Origin: Spirogloea muscicola
Taxonomy: Eukaryota > Streptophyta > Zygnematophyceae > Spirogloeales > Spirogloeaceae
DNA: 47,304 nt
Direction: 5' to 3'
NCBI GenBank assembly: GCA_009602725.1
Contig: WELB01000030.1
Location: forward strand, 351,904-399,207
The notes under the pieces are model-generated. The model had not been told where the DNA came from. It saw only the letters and a list, made by a program, of their open reading frames with translations, and did not search any database. The translations under genes were made by a program, and so were the position numbers. Below, piece by piece: positions 35,144 through 47,180 of this stretch (position 1 is the stretch's first letter; every line of letters begins with the position of its first letter).

Positions 35144-37135
35144 CGCGCCCCCCGCCACCGCCGCCGCCTCCTGCGCCGGCGGCGTACTACTCCGGGCCCC
35201 CTCCGCCGCACCTGGCGGCGGCGGCGCCGTTCCCGGCGCCATCGACGGCGGCGCCGTCGGCTCCGTACGCCGGTCCCTATGCGGCGCCGTACCCGCCACA
35301 GTTCCCTGCGCACATGGCCCGCGGCGGTGCCGCGGCCGCGGACCTCTACAACCCGCAGCACAAGGTACCTCCCACTAACTGTATCTTATCCCACCGTCAA
35401 GCTCAAGTCACTGGCCGTTAGAGGTTGTAGTATCGTGTCCTGAGCTCTAGCCTTAAGCCTTAGATGGGGTTTAGCCCCACTTGCCAATGAAACACCTGGC
35501 CGCTCGTGGGATATGGCTGACGTTCAAAGGCGTGTCTTGGGAACGGGGCGACCGAGAGCAGCAAGCGGCGGCGCTGTTCCAGAAGGACGCGCTGGCCATC
35601 ACGCCCGAGGCGCTGGAGAGCGTCAAGAAGGCGCTGGCGAGCGGCGACGGCGGGGGGCCCCGTGGCGACGTCAAGCGCAAGGCCCTCCCGCGCAAGGCCG
35701 CCGGCCAGTCCTGGGAGGACCCCACGCTCGCCGACTGGCCCGAGAGTAATCTCCCCCACCACCCTCCTTGTCCATCTCCTCCAGGCCTCAGGCACAAGGC
35801 TCGCCTGTGCTGAGCCTCATCCAGTGCCCGTCAGCAACTAGAAAGGCCGCAATGGAGACCGGTTTCCGACAGAGGATTAGTCTGCGCAGGGCTTTACCGT
35901 TCAGTTTTGATGATATATGCCCGGCCTGACTTTGCTCAGCCTACATGGAATGTCGCTTCCTTTTGGGCCAAGTCCCACCACTGTCTGCCATGCAGCACTG
36001 AAGCTCAAACACCACTGGCTCCTCTGTGGCGAACGCAGACGACCACCGGCTCTTCTGCGGAGACCTGGGGAACGAGGTCAACGACGAGGTTCTGACCAAG
36101 GCGTTCGCCAAGTTTGCCACCTTCAACATGGCGAGGGTGAGCGCAGCGACCACGCAACCCCTTCCCTCCACCACCCTTCCTGACGTTTTCCATTCATTGT
36201 GGCGCACTTCCCAGCTGCTGTGTGCGTTGAGCCACCTGTTGGATCCTGAAGCACGCATCATGCTCCTGGCGGCGACGGCAGGTAGTGCGGGACAAGCGCA
36301 CGGGCAAGACCCGGGGCTACGGCTTTGCGAGCTTTTCAAGCCCCGTTGACCTTGCCGACGCCCTCAAAGAGATGAATGGTGGGTAGCCTGCCCCTGCTCT
36401 CCTGCAAGATGGGCTCACAAAGTTGCATATGAGACACGCATTTCTCGCAGACTTACCAATACTCACTTGTGGATGGCATGCACGCTGGCATCTCTTGGGC
36501 GTGCTGGCAACATCACAGGCAAGTATGTAGGCAACCGCCCAATCAAGCTCAGGAAGAGCACATGGCAGGAGAGGAATGACCAGGAAGCCCTTCAGCGGCA
36601 GCTCAAGGTGCGGGCCTATGTCCACTCAATTGATGTATGCGTTGCATGCAGACTTCTTGATCATCCAGGCCAATTGCAAAAGGCTTGGTGCCAGAATCTT
36701 GCCATCAGTGCAGCACACTCACTGGCATGCCACTTTGCATTGAACACATTGCATGCTGTAGACACATCTTTTACGTCATTGATGACATACATATGCGTAT
36801 GCAAGTTAGCATCTCTGTCATGTGAGAGTTTTATGAGAGCTCGCTTCAGGGCTTCCGTCTTCCTCTCATTTACGCTTAACAGGATCTGAAGAGCTCAGTA
36901 CCAATCACTCAGGAATTTCTGTCAGCGCTTACTTCGTCTGATGACCAGCACATGGCAAAAGAGAGTCTGATCGTTTTCAGTCTCCTGTTCAGGACCTTAA
37001 CAAATGGGAATTTCCGCTGAGGTCCTGTTTTGCTTTCGCTGGTTTGCGTCTCTAATAGGCTTCCATCTGACTTGAGTTGCTTCGCAGAAAGCTAAGCGAT
37101 TAAAAGGGAAACAGAAGCAGATTCTGCACAGCTGA
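35144..37135 (+). CDS. RBM42: RBM42 homologue, RRM protein, 5'-truncated
   Basis: RNA-binding protein linked to mRNA maturation and, in animals, splicing and hnRNP K. Exons: 35144(partial)-35364, 35562-35745, 36039-36136, 36282-36378, 36519-36607 and 37088-37135, phases consistent. A Pro/Ala/Tyr-rich N-terminal part leads to SWEDPTLADWPENDHRLFCG, DLGNEVNDEVLTKAF, then VVRDKRTGKTRGYGFASF and GKYVGNRPIKLRKSTW, nearly invariant in RBM42 proteins. RNP2 is RLFCGDL and RNP1 is RGYGFASF. The last exon (KAKRLKGKQKQILHS) matches the short basic tail of plant members. The N-terminus lies in the gap. Confidence 0.92.
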
Positions 37136-38423
37136 GGGCACGTGGCGGCGTGCTCGTTGGGCTCTGCGCAGGCTTCACACCATGCTGACGCTCTGCACTT
37201 CATGACGTGCGTTATAGCATCTTCCTTCCTTGGGCATTGGCTGAGGTCTTATTTGCTTGCGTAGTGATTGTTGTGACATAAAGTGACGCTGTTATGCATC
37301 ATGCCTTGCACAGTTGGCGACATGCGAGGAGAGGTGCAATCAAGCAGCAGTCACAGCTTATGCCCCCTAACATGTAGATCAGATCATTTTTCATGGTGCA
37401 TAATCACAATGTACAATGTTCTCTTTACCTGGCAACCTATCACTGTTATTCCTTAGATCAGGTGACAACCCTAGGCAACAGCTTTTATGTCTTTAAGATT
37501 CTCCTTTTACCACCATCTCTCCACCAGCTACAGCACATTTGCAAGTGAAATTTTCAGGTAACAGCTTCATACTGCTGTTTAGTATGTACATTGCCGTACG
37601 AATTTGGATGCTGCGTGCTGGGGCGTTTCGACTTTGCTTGATACTGTAGCGTGCAAGCCCTGACAACATTACTATGAAACAGCATGGCTAAGTGACCCAT
37701 ACTAACCAGGTGTTAAGGGGCCACCTAGGTTAGGTTGGGCTTTGTCTGCGGGGTACCCTCTGGTGCGCTAGCCCTTTGTTCCTGAGAATGCTGGAAAAGC
37801 AGTAGCACGGATAGTTACAGGACTGATAGATTTTACACTGTCAGACATGAGCAGCATATGGACGAATGGTTAGGAAGGATTGATGCATTATGAGCACAGC
37901 ATGGCGCAAAACAGCACCAAGTTGGAAGATCAACCGTATTAACTTCAAGGCACAGTGCATTTAGTGCTTAAGCAATGGGGTACGGACTGCACTTCAAGGA
38001 CATCATGGTACACAGTGTCATGTGGCTATCAATGTGTAAGTACCTGGCTATTGAGGTCTCAAACAGTACCCTTGCTGTGTGTATTCAACTAGCTTTTCAA
38101 TCGCTGTTGACCTTGTCTAGTTTGTCTACCAGGTGTGGGCTACTAAGATTTGCCTCGTCTACAAGCACATGGTTCTCCCCTCTCGCTGCAAGCAGCCATG
38201 TTTGCAGCGGAGCTTGCCTGCGCAGTTCACTTGCCATGCTTCATCAGGAAGACAAAGCCCAGAAACTTGCATGGAAACAAGCGTGAACTACAGGTTGAGT
38301 ACACAACACTTGGGTGGTCTTTCTGAGAAAGGAAGACCCTGCTAATGCGACTATTTCCAGTGTGCCATCACAACAAAGTCTACTGAACTCGAGATAACTA
38401 GCACGAAATGTCTCTGGTGTCAT
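37136..38423. other. Convergent intergenic region
   Basis: Between the RBM42 stop and the ceramidase-family stop. A plus ORF at 37975-38286 has hydrophobic stretches but no motif or splice support; a 3' UTR origin for most of it is likely. Confidence 0.5.
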
Positions 38424-40547
38424 TTAGCTGCATCTCCTTTGTGCTAAGTTCAGAACATGAGTGGCGCATCCGCAACAAAGCTGCAAGGTGCATCTACTAA
38501 TTACCTGTCTGTCACAGGAGCTCTTTGTGCAAGCATGTACAACACACACACAGGAACCAGGGCTGCCAGGAGGTGTTTCAAAGTGTGCCCGCTAATCAAA
38601 AAGTGCGTGAGCCTGTATATCTTGCGATCGAAGAGCTCTGCTAGCTTCGCCAGGACGTACCAACCTGCACATTGCGAGGAGCAAAAGACTGGTCAAAGTT
38701 GCCTTAATAGGCTGGCAGTGCACCCCCTATGAGTGACTGACAGCAGAGGAGACGACCCCTCCTACACACCTGCAGAAATCAGCATAGCAAGCTGCAACGG
38801 CAAGTCACACGAGCTTCACAAGCTGCAGCTACCCAGGCCGCAGCTGGCTGCAGGAGTGGCCATCTCATCACAAAAGTACAGGAGCAAGAAAGTACTGCTA
38901 CTGGTAAGTGGGAGTCACCAGCTGCCCACAGCCAGAAAACGGAGTGGGAGTACTTGTGAGGCAGACACAGGATAAGAGTGGGAACAGACACAACGGGCAC
39001 AAACTGCACCAGGAGATATGGCCTGAGGTCATCAGTCAGCCTGCAGGGAGCATGGGAAGCGAGGCTCAGCCAATTGCCGCAACCCAGTTGCACAGGCGTT
39101 TTGGTAGAAGGAAAAGTCCTGCACTGACAAGGCGATGAGCAAAACCTACTCTGAGGGCAGAATTGATTGACCTGAAGCATTATTCTTATCAGGATAGGCA
39201 AGCACCTCCAGTAGAGCACTGACAATGCTCCAAAACCAACCAGCGGCAAGAGGCTCATAGTCCCATGGTGCTCATGAACACGCTCTATGATGCAAATAGC
39301 TATCACAGACGTGAATGCAGTTGTCATCTGCAGGGTAAATGCAGGCAAAGAGTTCAATGGGTGAATAAACTTGTCAGAGATGCACTGGTGTTGCCAATTC
39401 ACTTGTTTCAGAGAAGTCACACGGAGTTGCTCTGCTATCACTATATGCACAAGTTGTGCTCTCGCTTACCTACTTTGAGACTGCACAAGCATGCAAGGGT
39501 CAACAAGCTTAAAGTTGTACTTACAGGGAGACGATCCCAAACCAGTCGAGCATCGTTCGGATGGAGATGGTAGTAGGTAGAGCCGAAAGCAACGGCCAAG
39601 ATGCCGATGAAGAACGTGAACCAGGACCACCTCTCTCCTTTTGAGCTGGAAGAGGCATCATGGGAGTGATTTCGTAAGCAACATGTCTTCTTATTGAAGT
39701 GGAAGCTAAAAGGACTATCTATGAAGGTGCGGGCTGCTTGTGAGCACAGCAGTCGGACCAACACAGAGAAACGCCTTAAAGGTGAGCTCTGGACCACAAC
39801 TTTCACACCAGCTCCCGATGTCGTTCTCTCTTGACTACACGCTGACACCACAGACCGTGAACAACCCACAACACGAAAGCCACTCTAGCGCCTGCCTGCG
39901 AGACAGGTGAGCGTCTGCAGTGAGGCCCCTAGCCGGCGCTGCTGCGCTCTGGAGGCTCAGTGTCCTGGCCTGAGCCCGACAGCAACTGGGGTCATCTTCG
40001 GCTATCAGGCCACGAGTGCCTGCACGTGCACGATGGTAGGGAGAATGGTGCGGCCTCACGGACCTGATGGTCAGCGAGCCGCCAGTGGAGCAGAGGGCGG
40101 CGCCGATGGAGCCGACCACCAGGAAGGGGAGGTTGGACAGCACGTTCAGCGTGTTGGGGATGTCTGCAGAAGAAGGAAAAGGCCGCGCCGCACAGCGCAG
40201 TCAGTGGGTCGCGGCTAAGAGCGCCCAAAAGAGTGGGAGCTGAGCCAGTGAGCCAGGCATCCTTTCAAGGGTTTAAGAATTCTAGGGTTTAAGGAGTTCT
40301 TAGTGTGAAGGTTTGGCTTAGGGTTTGGAGGAGCGCGGACAGGGGACGAGCGTGCGGCGGTCGGCGAAGGTGTGGTACGACTGTGGCTGGCGCACGCGCG
40401 GCGTGACGGCCAGCAGCGCCGCCAGCCCCAGCACCGCCGCCGCCGTCGCCGCCGCCACCGCCGTCGCGCNCGGGGCCTCGGCTGTGGCAGAACAATCTGC
40501 ACTTGCGCAGTACCTAGGGCAGTCCCCGTCGCCCGCATCTGGCGGCG

Positions 40548-40585
<38 letters not shown>

Positions 40586-40644
40586 AGAGGCGGCGGCGGA
40601 GGAGGCGGCGGTGCTGGCCTGGCTGGCAGGGCTGCGACCGCCAT
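38424..40644 (-). CDS. Alkaline phytoceramidase-family membrane protein
   Basis: Multi-pass membrane protein of the alkaline ceramidase (CREST) type. Exons 40644-40341, 40163-40064, 39645-39525, 39327-39206, 39040-38919, 38664-38558 and probably 38480-38424, about 310 aa. Signatures: SYHTFADRRTL, IPNTLNVLSNLPFLVVGSIG, ILAVAFGSTYYHLHPNDARL, VWDRLPMTTAF, DDLRPYLLVQFVPVVSVP, FWLWAAGWYVLAKLAELFD and the C-terminal metal-binding-like SGHTLKHLLAAL. The conserved Ser, His and Asp of the superfamily are present (STYYH, SGHTLKH, WDRLP). The N-terminus is poly-Pro then one hydrophobic helix (AAATAAAVLGLAALLAV), with an N at 40470 inside it. The start at 40644 overlaps the opposite-strand IST1 ATG, so the true start may differ. 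The last 19 residues are tentative. The sequence resembles bacterial relatives as well as eukaryotic ones. Substrate unknown. Confidence 0.8.
40267..40328. repeat. Degenerate telomere-like motifs in intron
   Basis: Contains CTAGGGTTTAAGG and CTTAGGGTTTGGAG with an AAGGGTTTAAG unit just before. It sits in the first intron of the ceramidase-family gene (minus), CCCTAAA-like in the transcript direction, as at 6443-6471 near the epimerase. Confidence 0.5.
40470..40470. other. Single-N assembly join
   Basis: An ambiguous base in the first exon of the ceramidase-family gene, between (GCC)n and a unique stretch. Confidence 0.6.
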
Positions 40645-43600
40645 GTTCCGGCCGAAGTTCCGGGGCGCGCAGTGGTGCGTCGGCGTGGCGGCAATGCATC
40701 GACCCCCCGCCCTCTCGGCGGCAGCAGGGCCGTGGCTTCGCGATTTGCAGATCGATTATATTTACAGCCCGACGGCGGTCCCGCGTGTGCAGCAAGACGC
40801 TGATGAAGCTCGCCGTGTCGCGCATCAACCTGCTGCGCAACAAGCGGGAGCTGAGGCTCCAGCAGATGCGCCAGGAGATCGCCAAGCTCCTCCGCTCCGG
40901 CCGAGAGCCGAGCGCCCGCATCAGGGTAATCGGCAATCACAAGAGGCTATGGACTCACTCATCTCTGCTGCAAATTCCGGCGGCTGGCGCCGCTGACAGG
41001 CGTTATCACTTCTCACATCATCATTCTTTCGCTTCGTGTTCGTTCTGTAATATCTTGGCACAATAAGTGTACCTCATTTGGGATGCCTTTAGAGTTACTG
41101 CACCCTTGGATGTGCCGCTTTCTGCTCTACTTCTTGAGACTTCTCAAGCTTCGCCGCTCGCAGGTCGAGCACATCATCAGGGAGCAGAACATAGTGGCAG
41201 CATACGACATTCTCGAGCTCTTCTGCGAGCGCATTGTCGTCCGGTTGCCCATCATCGAGTCGCAGAGGTAGGCTACCGGAAAAGCTGGCGCCTGGACTCC
41301 ATGTCAGATGGGCTCGGCCACGTTATAATCTGGTTAAGAACCAAGACGAGCTGCGTTCAAGATAACTCAGTATAGTGGCAATGAAGGCTTGGGCTAAGAC
41401 TTGTGCTGCTGGTTGACAAGTGGTCTTCAACCGGCCTGTCTTCTGTTGGAGTCCCTGTATTGCTCTCCATCATGCCTAACGGAACCTATGTGGCGCTTTG
41501 CTACTTCGGAGAGTTAGTGTAAGGAGCTGCTGATCCTGACTAGCATCCGCCGGTGGCAGGGAGTGTCCCGTGGACCTTGTGGAGGCAGTGTCCAGCCTTG
41601 TGTATGCAGCACCACAATCTGGGGACATACCCGAGCTGCTTCAAGCCCAGCTCTTGTTCCAAGCAAAGTATGGGAAGGAGTTTGTAGCCTCCGCTGTGGA
41701 GCTCCGGCCTGGCTGTGGTGTCAACAGGCGGGTACGTGACTGCCAACCTGCACAAGTGACTCTGAGACTTACATCTTTCTCTTGCTCCACTGACACAGGT
41801 TCCCAACTAGGGACGCCCTTTTGGATGCACTTACTGGCAAACGCTGTCTAGTCCTGCACTAGACAGCGGTTGCACCGCATGCTACTGTGAGAATTATAGG
41901 CCCTATGCTGACCTGATAAGAGGAGGTATGCAGATTATTGAGAAGCTGTCCATCAAAGCTCCTGCTGGCCAAGAGAAGCAGAAACTCTTGCAGGAGATAG
42001 CAAGTGAACATGGCATTGAATGGGAGAACAGTCCTGCTGAGGAGGAGCACCTTCAAGCTGAGGACCTGCTTGTGTGCACCAACTCATACCAAAGCCTGGC
42101 TAAGGGTCCTACTGAAGACCTCATTCGTGTTCTGGCAGTGCTGTATCTGTGTTTCACAAAGCCATTAGCCTCTACCAACATAATGGTAGTATTATGTAGG
42201 AATGCAAGATAACAGTATGTAGGAATAGTATGCAGGAAAACCTCCAGAATCGTAGCTTCTACATAAAGAAGCTTGAGACGTCATATCTCTTTCCCTCTTA
42301 TGTGCAGGTTGTGTCGCACTTGATAGGGCAGCACGAACTCCCCTTGACAGTCAACCCCGATGACTTACCAATTGGGCAGCAACAGGCTAGCGCGCCAGCT
42401 ACATCGCAGTCCCAAATGGTGCACTACATGTGTGTGTCATCCACCACACTGTGCGACGACTCAGATATGCGCAAAGGTGGCCAGCAGCAGTTCATCCCCT
42501 TCGTCTTCCCCTTAACTCAGGCAGTACCTGTGGACGCTCAGCTGTCATACGGCGCAGTGCCTCCATTACCGGCTGGAATGTTGTACAGCCCACTACTTGG
42601 CAAGCCTCCAGCAGGCTCGCCCAGCCAGGAGGGTGCAGGCGTTCCTCTGCGGATCTCAAAGGATACATCTAGTTGGCGGCCAGGAGGCAAGACGCCACCA
42701 TTGCCCAAGCTGAGGAGGTCTAAGATCCACAACACCGCACCATCTGACCCACTTGCTACTGAAGCCGACGTTGAAGGTTTAGCGCAGGCAGCAGCAGAGC
42801 GAGCAGAGAAAGCAGTAGAGGCAGCGCGTGCTGCAACCTACTTGGCCACGTCCTACTCGAGTGACGACTTCATCCCTCCAAGAAGGCACAGCAGAGAGCA
42901 AGTGCCTGGGTATGACACACATCCAATTGCAGAGTATCGGCTGCCGGACCTCAGGAGTTGCCCCCCATCAAGTACGACCATACCAAGGGTGCTGGAGGAG
43001 GCTCTTGACGCCTTTACACCTTCGACACGCCATTATGATATCAATATCCATTTCTCTGACTCAGCATCTGGCAGCACTAGCACAACACATGCTCAGCACA
43101 ACAATGGCTTGCTTAGACGTCGCAGCCAACAAGTCCATCCAAGTACTTGGGGGACACGGAGAACAGGCCAAGATGGCAGCAGGAGCTCTGACACAGACCA
43201 TTTTCGCGTGGAATCGGACCTGTCCTTTGATCTTAAGCAGTCTCTGGGTGCGCATCATACTATCCTTCCAAGGAAACCCAGGTTGAGAGGAGATCCACTA
43301 AATCTTGAACAAAGCCCTCCACAGCCTCAACAATCCAGCAGTAGCCCTCTGCCTTCGAATGGACACTCTTCCTCAAGGACAACAAGCAATATGAGCTCGT
43401 TTGGTAAGTCCGCTAGCAAACTTTCTTAATGCGCTTGCATATATGATCCACAGCTCATTTTCTTTCCTCTACATCCTGTCCTATTCCTTCATAAGAGGTG
43501 GAATACAGCAACTCCTTCAAAATAGACTGTGATACTATTAATTTGCTCTGGCGTCTCAGGAAGCGATCTGGCAGAGGCAAGCCAGTACCTCCAAGCACAG

Positions 43601-44035
43601 GAGCATCAGCCCTCACGGCAGCCAACCATGTGGGAAGCAGCACCTTCCAGCACATACCAGGCACCTTCTGCTGTCGATAGCAGCTGGAGAACAATACACA
43701 GCAGAGTGGGCTCAAGGTCTCGAGAACCTGCTCGTCTGGACAGACATGCCACAGGGGATGCAGCGAATGGACTGTTGCAAGACATTGACAGCGGGCACAG
43801 AAATGCTGATGGCCAATCACATGCTTCTCCTTCCACCTATGATTATTCTGCGCAACACCAGAGACTTGCAGATGGACCCAAGCCACCCTCGAGCTTGGGT
43901 CAGCAGCAGCTTTCTGTGACGTCCATAGCAAACATCAAGGACAACAACTTCACTATGGAGTTGTCTCCTTTGACTGACCTCGAGATTGACGACTTGACAA
44001 AGCGACTAGAGGCTCTCAAGAACCACCATAGGTGA
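40643..44035 (+). CDS. IST1-like ESCRT-III-associated protein
   Basis: Regulator of ESCRT-III and Vps4 in membrane budding and scission. Exons 40643-40674, 40793-40925, 41164-41267, 41560-41731, 41934-42071, 42308-43403 and 43560-44035 give about 716 aa. The N-terminal IST1 (DUF292) domain is complete: MFRPKFRGAQ, KTLMKLAVSRINLLRNKRE, EIAKLLRSGREPSARIRVEH, IIREQNIVAAYDILELFCER, AVSSLVYAAPQSGDIPELLQ and FASAVEL-like KYGKEFVASAVEL. A long disordered Ser/Pro/Gln-rich region of roughly 500 residues follows, with one Ala/Glu helix (AQAAAERAEKAVEAARAA). The C-terminus IDDLTKRLEALKN matches the MIT-interacting motif that ends human IST1 (LxxR[FL]xxLK). Plants have several such long IST1-like proteins. 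The short first exon is supported by phase. Confidence 0.9.
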
Positions 44036-44650
44036 CGACATTATCTGGAGTACTCTTTCACATCTAAGCTTACTGGTACTATAAGTCCGGATTGGTCATA
44101 CCACCCGGCTTATGCTTGCCCAGCCACATGCATCTCCTTCAGCTGAGAGGTATAACAGCAAAAACATCCAAAGGCACCCTGCTTAACACTAATCTGACTT
44201 GTGGTTGATGAATAATTGTCAAATTAATAAATACTAGTCAAAATGAAGCAAAATTTATTTTGACTGCAGAATTTAGCATGAAGACATTACTGTGCCATCA
44301 CCCAAAGCGACATGCTGATCATACACATAGCAATCCTTCTTGCGTTCTCTTAAGGTATGAGGAAGGTAAACGAGACACGCACGGCGAGTGCTGCACTGAG
44401 AGAACAACGTTACAACTCGCAGAAAGGAACTAGTCCAAGGCCCCTGGAAACAGGCCAACCTATAGGTGGTGCTTATACGATGTCAACATGGCCTGCACCA
44501 ACACGGCGGAAGGGACAGCATGCACAAGGGCTGCACGGACACCGTAGGGAAGGGCTATCCTGTCATGTGTGCAGGCGTGCCTACCTGGCAGCATGCAGCT
44601 GTCAACTGCCACCACCTTAAGTCAGCAAGCAGCTGTCGGCTGCCACCACC
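44036..44650. other. Convergent intergenic region
   Basis: Short space between the IST1-like and hnRNP stops. AATAAA near 44227 could serve the IST1-like mRNA. No gene seen. Confidence 0.5.
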
Positions 44651-47180
44651 TCAGTTCCTGCCATAAGGGTGGTAGCGACCATTGCCAGAGCCGCCCGCGC
44701 TGCCGCCGCCGCCGGCACTGCCACCGCCGCCGTATGAGCTCCCACGGCTGCTGCCATACCCGCCGGCCCCACCCATGCTCCCGCTGCCATAGGCAGCGGC
44801 GCCGGAGCTACCGTAGCTTCCCCCATAAGCTCCGCCCCCACCATACCCAGCACCGTAAGCGCCGCCAGCATACGCTCCATAGCCGTCCATATCGCCGTAT
44901 CCAGCCATGGACGCATACCCTGTATGACCAAGGCTGTAGGCGCCCAAAGCCCCACCATAGCCGCCAGCGCCGCCGTAAACGCTGCCTGGCCCGTAGCTGC
45001 CACCGTACCCTGCACCATATGCGCTGCCATACGAAGAGTCCATGCCGCCGTAGCCACCTGCACCCCCATAGCTGGCCCGGTAGCCACCGTCCCTGCCACC
45101 ACCTGTCCTATAGCCCCCGTACCCAGCCATGCCGTAACCATCCGAGTAGCCTCCACCATACCCGCCACCCCCATACTGGCCGCCACCAGTGCCACCACCG
45201 CCACTGCCGCCGCCGCCACCACTGCCACCTCCGTAGCCACCCCGGCTGCCGTACCCGCTACGCTCCAATGCGGGCCCCCCATCTGATCGTTTGGGCTCAG
45301 CTTTCTTGATCTCCACCTGCAAAAACAAGAGCGTAGTCTCAACAACTCTGTGGCATCACAAGATCTGTGGCTGGAGAACTGCCATAGCTTCTCCAGCATG
45401 TTTGCAAGCAGTGTACGTAAAACGCCACCAAGATTTTAGCTTACGGCCACACAAGGTGCAAGCACTTGTTGCCACACGAATTTAGTGCAGGGCATGTTCA
45501 ATGCAGGACCGCATGCTTCTACCTGCTTGCCACCAAGCTCCTGCATCTTGCCCTGTGCCAGTATGTCCTCCACACTTTGCTCCGACTCAAAGGTCACAAA
45601 ACCAAAGCCGCGCGAGCGGCCCGTGCTATGATCCTGCATGATCTGGTGCTCCACAATCACGCCGTACTTGTCGAAATGCCTCTTCAGATCATCTACAGCA
45701 CGCCCCAGCATGGTGTCCATCGCTCAACATCAAGGAGAGGGCCTACCAACCGAGCTGCAGCAGACGGGCACTGGCCACATGCTGCAATGGGCGAGGCTGA
45801 GATAGCCCACCTTCCATGATGTTAGGTGGCAGGCCGCCAACGAATATTTTTCTAGTTTTGGGCCCGCGGGATGAGGCAGCAGTCATGTCCCCTCGCGGAA
45901 CCGACTTCTTTGCCTCAACCTGCACATGAAGGTACCTTCGCTTGTCATGTACAGGGGAAGGAACCACGTTTTGACTGAACCAACTGACAACTAGTCTGAG
46001 CAAGCAAGTGCTGATTGTATGTTCGTCTACTTGTACAGAAGCCAAAACGACAGCAAGAAGGCTCAGCCTGCATGCAGGGATACTGCCTGAAATGGTCGAA
46101 AATGCTCACAGTCCGGCCATCAATGACATGCTTGTCTTGGACCACCCTGTCGCAAATGGCAGGGTCGGCAAAAGTGACAAAGCCGAAGCCGCGAGGGTGA
46201 CCGGTGGCTCGGTCCCTCATGATGACTGCGTCGGTAAGCTCCCCATACTTGGCAAAGTGCTCTGTAAGTATTTCTGCGGAACGCAAGGACACAGAATGAG
46301 AAGCAGCACAGAGATAATGACCAGATCAGACCTGCACGTGCAGGACCTAGAGCACCGAGGGCATGGGCATCATCGTGAGTCAGCAAATGCAGAGGGCCCC
46401 AGTGGCGGCCAAGAAGACCCATATGACGTATGGGGAGGGGGCTAACAACAGATACTTCCCTCCATACCCGTCCTGCCGAGTCTACGACGACCCTCCTGAG
46501 GTTGGCGCTCGCCAGCTACTGGGGGCAAGTCTGCGGGGGGCTACTCGAGGCTGGCACAGGCGCAAGCCCTGCAGCTGGCGAGCCTAGGCCGCTGCCTCTC
46601 GCAAGGCGGCAGCTTTGCTGCGATGTGGGTGAGGGCGGTCTGGGCGCACCTGTGGTGGTCTCCCAGGACAGCCCCCCGATGAAGATCTTCCCTCTACGCC
46701 GTCATGGGCGGTGGCGGCGGCGAGGAGCACCCGAAGGGGGGGGGGGAGGCGGCGGGGGGAGGGGCCCAGGTGTTAGCTACGCGGCTCGCTATGGCGTCCA
46801 ACCGGCAACTCCACTACTGCCGCCACAGCGGCAGCTGGCAAGCGCCAGCCCGGCGGCGGCGGAGGCGGCGGCTGCGCTCAGGCTACTAACCCTGAACTGG
46901 CGCTGACCCCTGCCGACGACTCTGGCGCGCCGTTGTGGCCATGATCTAGCGCGGCGCCGCCGCCGCCGCCGCCGCCTAAAGGGCCGCCGCGGTGCTGCTG
47001 CTGCGGCTCCGCCTGCTCGTCGTCGTGCTGCTGCTCCTCCTGCCGCTGCTGCTGGTACTGCTGCGACTGATGGCCCATACCGCCGCCGCCGTCGTCGTCG
47101 GGGTGGTACGCCCCCTCCGCCAGCGGCTCCGGCCCCTCGCCGTCGGGGCCCTTGGCCCCGTACACGTCCTCGTCGGCCAT
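44651..47180 (-). CDS. Two-RRM hnRNP A/B-type protein with Gly/Tyr-rich tail
   Basis: Nuclear RNA-binding protein of the hnRNP A/B, DAZAP1/plant RNP1 type. Exons 47180-46891, 46693-46650, 46273-46110, 45919-45811, 45692-45523 and 45316-44651, phase-consistent, 480 aa. The N-terminus is acidic then Gln/His-rich. RRM1: KIFIGGLSWETTTEILTEHF, HPRGFGFVTF and VIDGRTVEAKKSVPR. RRM2: RKIFVGGLPPNIMEDDLKRH, RSRGFGFVTF and VEIKKAEPKR. The last 200 residues are GGYGG/GAGYGG repeats with about 40 Tyr, a composition known to favour phase separation, ending HPYGRN. The start is the ATG at 47180; an open frame continues upstream without a further ATG nearby. Confidence 0.93.

Noticed and set aside
33574-35361. 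A 595-codon minus ORF
   Set aside because: It is open only because it spans 885 Ns. The flanks belong to C53 (minus, other frame) and RBM42 (plus).
37700-37800. Possible tRNA-like sequence
   Set aside because: No arrangement of acceptor, D and T arms could be paired by eye.
44569-45309. Long plus ORF rich in Arg/His/Cys
   Set aside because: Antisense shadow of the Gly/Tyr repeat exon of the hnRNP.
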